Positions 35,733-40,680 of a stretch of DNA of 40,680 nt are shown here, piece after piece. The DNA comes from Methylococcales bacterium (lineage in GTDB: Bacteria > Pseudomonadota > Gammaproteobacteria > Methylococcales > Methylomonadaceae). The notes below the pieces were generated by a model, which did no database searches, had not been told where the DNA came from, and saw only the letters and a list, made by a program, of their open reading frames with translations. A program made the translations under genes and the position numbers. How positions within the stretch are numbered: the stretch's first letter is position 1; the number at the start of each line of letters is the position of its first letter. The stretch covers positions 1 to 40,680 of the forward strand of contig JAQTMV010000015.1 in assembly GCA_028714175.1 (NCBI GenBank), read 5' to 3'.

Positions 35733-36328
35733 GCGGTTTTCTCCTCAGAGGGCTCACCAATGATGAGCTGTGTATCGGTAACATAGCGGTAAGGCGGGAT
35801 CACCAAATTTGTGGGTGCAGGAACACCGCGGTATACACGACCCGCAAGATCAAACCAGGAGCCATGACACGGACAGAAAAAACCGCCATTCCATTTATTA
35901 CCAAGATCATTAGGCGCTATTTCCGGGCGAAAAGTGGGTGAACACCCTAAATGTGTACATAAACCGACAGCAACAAAAATTTCAGGTTTAATGGATCGTA
36001 CCGGGTTTTTACTGGAGGGAGGCTGTTCAGATTCATCAGAAAGAGGATCTCTGAGTTCGCTGTCCAGGGTTTTTAATGTTGCAAGAACCTCGGGGGTTCT
36101 ATTAAGTATCCAGACTGGCTTGCCGCGCCAGGCAACTCGAAGCAATTGCCCGGGTTCCATTTTACTAATATCAACTTCAACAGGTGCACCTGCTGCCATT
36201 GCTTTAACACTAGGCTGCATTTGAGCAAGAAAAGGGACAGCTATATAGCCTGTACCGACAGCGCCAACCACAGTCAGAGCCGTGGTTAAAAACTGGCGTT
36301 TGGACTTATCGACGCCTTCATTATTCAT
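35729..36328 (-). CDS. petA: Rieske iron-sulfur protein of the bc1 complex
   Basis: Carries the [2Fe-2S] cluster between quinol and cytochrome c1. The 199 residues begin with a Tat-type targeting segment, KSKRQFLTTALTVVG, with KR in place of the strict RR. A membrane anchor follows at about residues 14-37. The cluster boxes are CTHLGC (Cys124, His126, Cys129) and CPCHGS (Cys152, Cys154, His155), with Cys129 and Cys154 as the stabilising disulfide. First gene of the minus-strand petABC operon; its promoter should lie in the 232-base spacer up to the hisC stop. Confidence 0.96.
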   Translation of the reverse strand: MNNEGVDKSKRQFLTTALTVVGAVGTGYIAVPFLAQMQPSVKAMAAGAPVEVDISKMEPGQLLRVAWRGKPVWILNRTPEVLATLKTLDSELRDPLSDESEQPPSSKNPVRSIKPEIFVAVGLCTHLGCSPTFRPEIAPNDLGNKWNGGFFCPCHGSWFDLAGRVYRGVPAPTNLVIPPYRYVTDTQLIIGEPSEEKTA

Positions 36329-36560
36329 TATAGAATTCTCCTGATTATATTCGTGGCTTTACAGCACTTTTTATTTTTTGCCAATATACCACTAGAAGCC
36401 AGTGAATTTGAAGTGCTTATATTGAATTGTTTAAGATGATACAGTGTATTTATCTAACGCAGTGCCGATACGTTGGACACAATAATCATAAGCAGTTGTA
36501 TTTAAATAAACTTGTTGATTTTATCCAGCAGGAAATCCTGTTTAGCATCGCCGTACATAA

Positions 36561-37652
36561 TTAAAACTTGGACAGGCTTTTTTTCAAAGCCGCAAGAAAC
36601 GCTGCATTTTCCTCCGGTTTGCCAATAGTGACCCGCAGACAATTGCTTAACAGGCCGCCCTGACTGCTCAGGTCTTTAATTAACACACCTTGTTGCTTTA
36701 TCGAAGCAAAAATAGTGCTTGCCTGCTTCTCAGGCGTTCTGAACAAGATAAAATTTGCCGCACTTGGGTAAGCGGTTATGCCGTCAAGCTCATTAAGCCG
36801 GTTAAAAACCATAGTCCGTTCGGCGCAAATTTTTTGGGTTTGCTCATCAAACAACGCTTTATTGGACAAGGCGAAGTCTGCGCTGAGTTGTGTAAGACTG
36901 TTAATATTGTAGGGCAGCCGAATTTTATTGAGTTGTTCAATAATCCCGGGGTTGCCTGTTATGTAGCCAAGACGCAGTCCCGCCAGCCCCAGTTTGGAGA
37001 CGGTGCGCATGACCAGCAGATTGTCATACTGAGCCAGGGCATTGATAAAACTGGCCCCGGCAAAAGGAGCGTAGGCTTCATCTATCACCACTAAACCTTC
37101 GCTTGTTTCGATAATGCCCCGAATCGATGTCTCGTTAAACAGGTTGCCGGTAGGGTTATTGGGAAAGGCAAGGAAAATAACGGAAGGCTGGTGCTGTTCT
37201 ATAGCAGAGAGCATCGCTGGTAAATCCAGATCAAAGGTGCCGGAAAGTAAAGAAATGCCCTGATAATCCAGTCCCAAACAATCACTCAGCTGTTTGTACA
37301 TTGCAAAACCTGGAGCAGGCGCCAAAACACAGGCGGCATAAGGCAACGCCATTAACAGTAACTGAATAATTTCATCGGACCCGTTACCCAGCAACACATC
37401 AAACTGATCGGGTATTTGATTCAAACGTTTGATCGTTTGAACAAGCTGACGGGCTTCAGAGTCTGGATAACGGTTTAACGGACAGTCTTTTAGCGTCTCC
37501 AGCCAATCTTTTTTAATGTCTTCAGGCCAGTTATAAGGATTCTCCATCGCATCCAGTTTAATTAAACCCTGCGCGTCTGCTACCTTATAGGCAGACATAG
37601 CCAATACTTCCTTGCGGAAAACTGAAGAAATCAGATTATTATTTTTGGTCAT
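36561..37652 (-). CDS. hisC: Histidinol-phosphate aminotransferase
   Basis: A PLP enzyme that transaminates imidazole-acetol phosphate with glutamate in histidine synthesis. The 363 residues match class-I aminotransferases of the HisC type. The PLP lysine is Lys220 in TVSKLGLAGLRLGY. The Asn and Asp of the cofactor site lie in FPNNPTGN (about 163-170) and VIDEAYAPF (about 189-197). The start MTKNNNLISS is the first Met. It lies 87 bases beyond hisD, so the murA-hisG-hisD-hisC order is intact. The 87-base spacer contains the short repeat described separately. Other histidine genes are not nearby. Confidence 0.95.
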   Translation of the reverse strand: MTKNNNLISSVFRKEVLAMSAYKVADAQGLIKLDAMENPYNWPEDIKKDWLETLKDCPLNRYPDSEARQLVQTIKRLNQIPDQFDVLLGNGSDEIIQLLLMALPYAACVLAPAPGFAMYKQLSDCLGLDYQGISLLSGTFDLDLPAMLSAIEQHQPSVIFLAFPNNPTGNLFNETSIRGIIETSEGLVVIDEAYAPFAGASFINALAQYDNLLVMRTVSKLGLAGLRLGYITGNPGIIEQLNKIRLPYNINSLTQLSADFALSNKALFDEQTQKICAERTMVFNRLNELDGITAYPSAANFILFRTPEKQASTIFASIKQQGVLIKDLSSQGGLLSNCLRVTIGKPEENAAFLAALKKSLSKF

Positions 37653-37739
37653 GATTAAGGTTCAAGGCAAAAGGCGAAAGGCAAAAACAGACGAAACGTG
37701 AAAGACGCAAATACCACCTGTACCATTCGCCTTGTACCT
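37653..37739. repeat. hisC-hisD spacer with short direct repeats
   Basis: The 87-base spacer contains AAGGCAAAAGGCGAAAGGCAA and similar purine-rich repeats of an AAGGC unit. No terminator or clear promoter is seen. It is an unusual gap inside an otherwise tight his cluster. Confidence 0.4.
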
Positions 37740-39050
37740 TTAACCTGATTTCATTCTATATTCAGCCGAGCGGGCATGAGCAGTCAAACTTTCGCCACGC
37801 GCCAGTATCGATGCGGTTTTACCCAGTGTAACCGCCCCCGTTTGAGAACAGTTGATTAAACTGGAGCGCTTCTGGAAATCATAGACGCCTAAAGGTGATG
37901 AAAAACGTGCGGTACTTGATGTCGGCAAAACATGATTAGGGCCGGCGCAGTAATCACCCAAGGCTTCAGCGGTAAAGCGCCCCATAAAGATAGCGCCCGC
38001 ATGGCGAATATTTTTAGACAATGCTTCCGGGTCTTCAACAGAGAGCTCCAAATGCTCCGGGGCAATAATGTTGGCAATCTCGGCGGCTTTATCCAGGCTG
38101 CTGACTTTTATTAATGCGCCGCGCGTTGATAAAGAGGCTTTAATGATCTCGGTGCGCTCCATTTCCAGCAATAATTTATTGATGCTTTGCTCCACAGCGT
38201 CGAGATAGGCGCTATCATTGCTGATTAATATGGCCTGGGCATTTTCATCATGCTCTGCCTGTGAAAATAAATCCATTGCTATCCAGTCGGGATTGGTTTT
38301 ACCGTCGCAAATAATTAAAATTTCCGAGGGTCCTGCAATCATATCGATACCCACCTGACCGAACACCAGCTTTTTGGCAGTAGCGACATAGATATTGCCG
38401 GGGCCGACAATTTTTGCGACCGCAGGAATGGTTTCCGTGCCATAGGCAAGGGCGGCAACTGCTTGCGCCCCGCCTATGGCAAAGACACGATCCACACCTG
38501 CCAGGAAGGCTGCCGCCAGAACCAGATCATTGGTTTCACCCTGAGGTGCGGGCACGACCATAATCAGTTCGCCAACACCCGCTACTTTTGCCGGCATAGC
38601 GTTCATCAATACCGACGAGGGATAGGCGGCTTTTCCGCCCGGCACATAGAGGCCAACGCGATCCAGCGCGGTTATTTTCTGCCCCAGTACAGTGCCGTCA
38701 GCCTCAGTGTATTGCCAGGACTGCAATTTTTGCTGTTCGGAATAGGCGCGAATGCGGTCGGCGGCGATTTGCAGCGCTTGCGCCTGATCAACAGGCAATT
38801 TCTCCCAGGCTGATTTAAGCGTTTCTTTGGCCAATTCCAGTTTGCCGGCATCCGTGATATTACGATGATCAAAGCGGTTAGTGTAGTCAATGACGGCTTT
38901 ATCACCGTTTTTGCGAACATCAGCAATAATATCCAATACCTGCCGATGGATATCTCTGTCGTCAGCTTCATCCAAGGCCAGCAGCCGTAGTAATTGCCGG
39001 TTAAAATCGGCGGATGACGCATCGAGTTTAGTAATCTTTAAAGCGGACAT
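37740..39050 (-). CDS. hisD: Histidinol dehydrogenase
   Basis: Oxidises histidinol to histidine in two NAD-dependent steps with zinc. The start at 39050 ([13 protein letters not shown]) is chosen over 39110 because it matches the family N-terminus, follows an AGAGG site that overlaps the hisG stop, and the longer form would run into hisG. The 436 residues have the standard blocks: [45 protein letters not shown] and the zinc/catalytic region APEHLELS. Near the C-terminus is [13 protein letters not shown]. It is complete with no missing motif. Confidence 0.96.
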   Translation of the reverse strand: MSALKITKLDASSADFNRQLLRLLALDEADDRDIHRQVLDIIADVRKNGDKAVIDYTNRFDHRNITDAGKLELAKETLKSAWEKLPVDQAQALQIAADRIRAYSEQQKLQSWQYTEADGTVLGQKITALDRVGLYVPGGKAAYPSSVLMNAMPAKVAGVGELIMVVPAPQGETNDLVLAAAFLAGVDRVFAIGGAQAVAALAYGTETIPAVAKIVGPGNIYVATAKKLVFGQVGIDMIAGPSEILIICDGKTNPDWIAMDLFSQAEHDENAQAILISNDSAYLDAVEQSINKLLLEMERTEIIKASLSTRGALIKVSSLDKAAEIANIIAPEHLELSVEDPEALSKNIRHAGAIFMGRFTAEALGDYCAGPNHVLPTSSTARFSSPLGVYDFQKRSSLINCSQTGAVTLGKTASILARGESLTAHARSAEYRMKSG

Positions 39051-39054
39051 TGGC

Positions 39055-39681
39055 TTACCTCTTTGCCAGGGTTTGTTCAAATTGAGCCAGCAATGCCGCA
39101 ATCGCTTCATGTTTCATTTTCATTGCCGCTTTGTTGACCACGAGCCTGGAGCTTATATTCATAATAAGATCTCGCGGTTCGAGATCATTGGCTTTCAAGG
39201 TATTGCCGGTATCCACAAGGTCAACGATACAATCGGCAAGACCGACCAGGGGCGCAAGCTCCATTGAGCCGTATAATTTAATGATCTCGGCTTGTATGCC
39301 GTTACTGGCAAAATAACTCTGAGCTATTTTGACGTATTTGGTGGCAACACGTATGCGGCCACGCTGTTTGGGCGCATCTTTATGCGCCGCAGTCATTAGC
39401 CTGCAACAGGCGATGTTCAAATCCAACGGTTCATAAAGACCGTCAGCGCCGTGTTCCAGCAACACGTCTTTTCCGGCAATACCAAAATCGGCGGCACCAT
39501 ATTCGACAAACGTAGGCACATCGGCCGCGCGAATAATAACCAGCTGAACGTCATCACGCGTAGTTTGTAAAATCAGCTTGCGGCATGTTTTCGGGTCGTC
39601 AACCGGCGTAATACCGGCCTCTGCCAATAAAGGCAAGGCTTCTTCATAAATTCTGCCCTTGGATACGGCGATGGTTAGCAT
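39055..39681 (-). CDS. hisG: ATP phosphoribosyltransferase, short form
   Basis: Catalyses the first step of histidine synthesis, joining ATP and PRPP. At 208 residues it is the short HisG type, which needs the regulatory partner HisZ for activity; no hisZ lies in this window. It begins [19 protein letters not shown] and contains the [16 protein letters not shown] block. The phosphate-binding [19 protein letters not shown] is near residues 144-163. It is followed by hisD after a few bases and preceded by murA, nine bases away. Confidence 0.95.
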   Translation of the reverse strand: MLTIAVSKGRIYEEALPLLAEAGITPVDDPKTCRKLILQTTRDDVQLVIIRAADVPTFVEYGAADFGIAGKDVLLEHGADGLYEPLDLNIACCRLMTAAHKDAPKQRGRIRVATKYVKIAQSYFASNGIQAEIIKLYGSMELAPLVGLADCIVDLVDTGNTLKANDLEPRDLIMNISSRLVVNKAAMKMKHEAIAALLAQFEQTLAKR

Positions 39682-39690
39682 GTTGAAATC

Positions 39691-40680
<990 letters not shown>

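Overview
The window looks like a contiguous piece of a gammaproteobacterial chromosome. Evidence is a FimV homologue, the SspA-SspB pair, a Bfd-Bfr pair behind a Fur-like box, a three-gene bc1 operon, and the order murA-hisG-hisD-hisC followed by petABC and sspAB. The gene order, the cytochrome content and the MaeB, TCA and bc1 genes would suit a type I methanotroph (Methylococcales). No methane-oxidation gene is present, so that assignment is inference. Most genes lie on the minus strand and are ordinary housekeeping genes. The interest lies in a few islands.

Layout. 138-5827 (minus) is a compact five-gene accessory Hsp70 operon: TPR protein, J-like protein with PPD in place of HPD, GrpE, HscC-like Hsp70, zinc-ribbon protein. 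5892-13229 (minus) carries maeB, a yjgR-type ATPase, ppnN, a thioredoxin-like gene and trhO. 13474-14220 is iron storage (bfr, bfd) behind a Fur-like box. 14571-16721 (plus) is a cytochrome c peroxidase/MauG-family di-haem protein. In front of it are a GEMM-I (cyclic-dinucleotide-type) riboswitch candidate and an overlapping intrinsic terminator. 16722-17501 is gene-free and full of palindromes and dispersed repeats. 17502-20659 carries uppP, a UDP-glucuronate epimerase and a receiver-Hpt protein. 20713-25356 (minus) carries fimV, asd, a fused leuC-leuD remnant and adk. 25572-31120 (plus) is sucA-sucB-lpd, where the E3 has lost an active-site cysteine and the catalytic histidine. 31156-33440 carries a cytochrome c4, a Nudix gene and sspAB. 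33581-36328 (minus) is petABC, and 36561 to the end (minus) is hisC, hisD, hisG and a murA copy with two in-frame stops at the edge of the window.

How the genes work together. MaeB and the 2-oxoglutarate dehydrogenase genes sit on central carbon flow. If the local E3 is inactive, the complex needs an E3 from elsewhere or carries little flux. The bc1 genes, cytochrome c4 and the di-haem peroxidase are parts of a periplasmic electron-transfer network. uppP, murA and the epimerase belong to envelope synthesis. Four items deserve first attention: the riboswitch-terminator at 14571-14686, the degenerate E3, the leuC-leuD deletion fusion, and the dedicated Hsp70 cassette.
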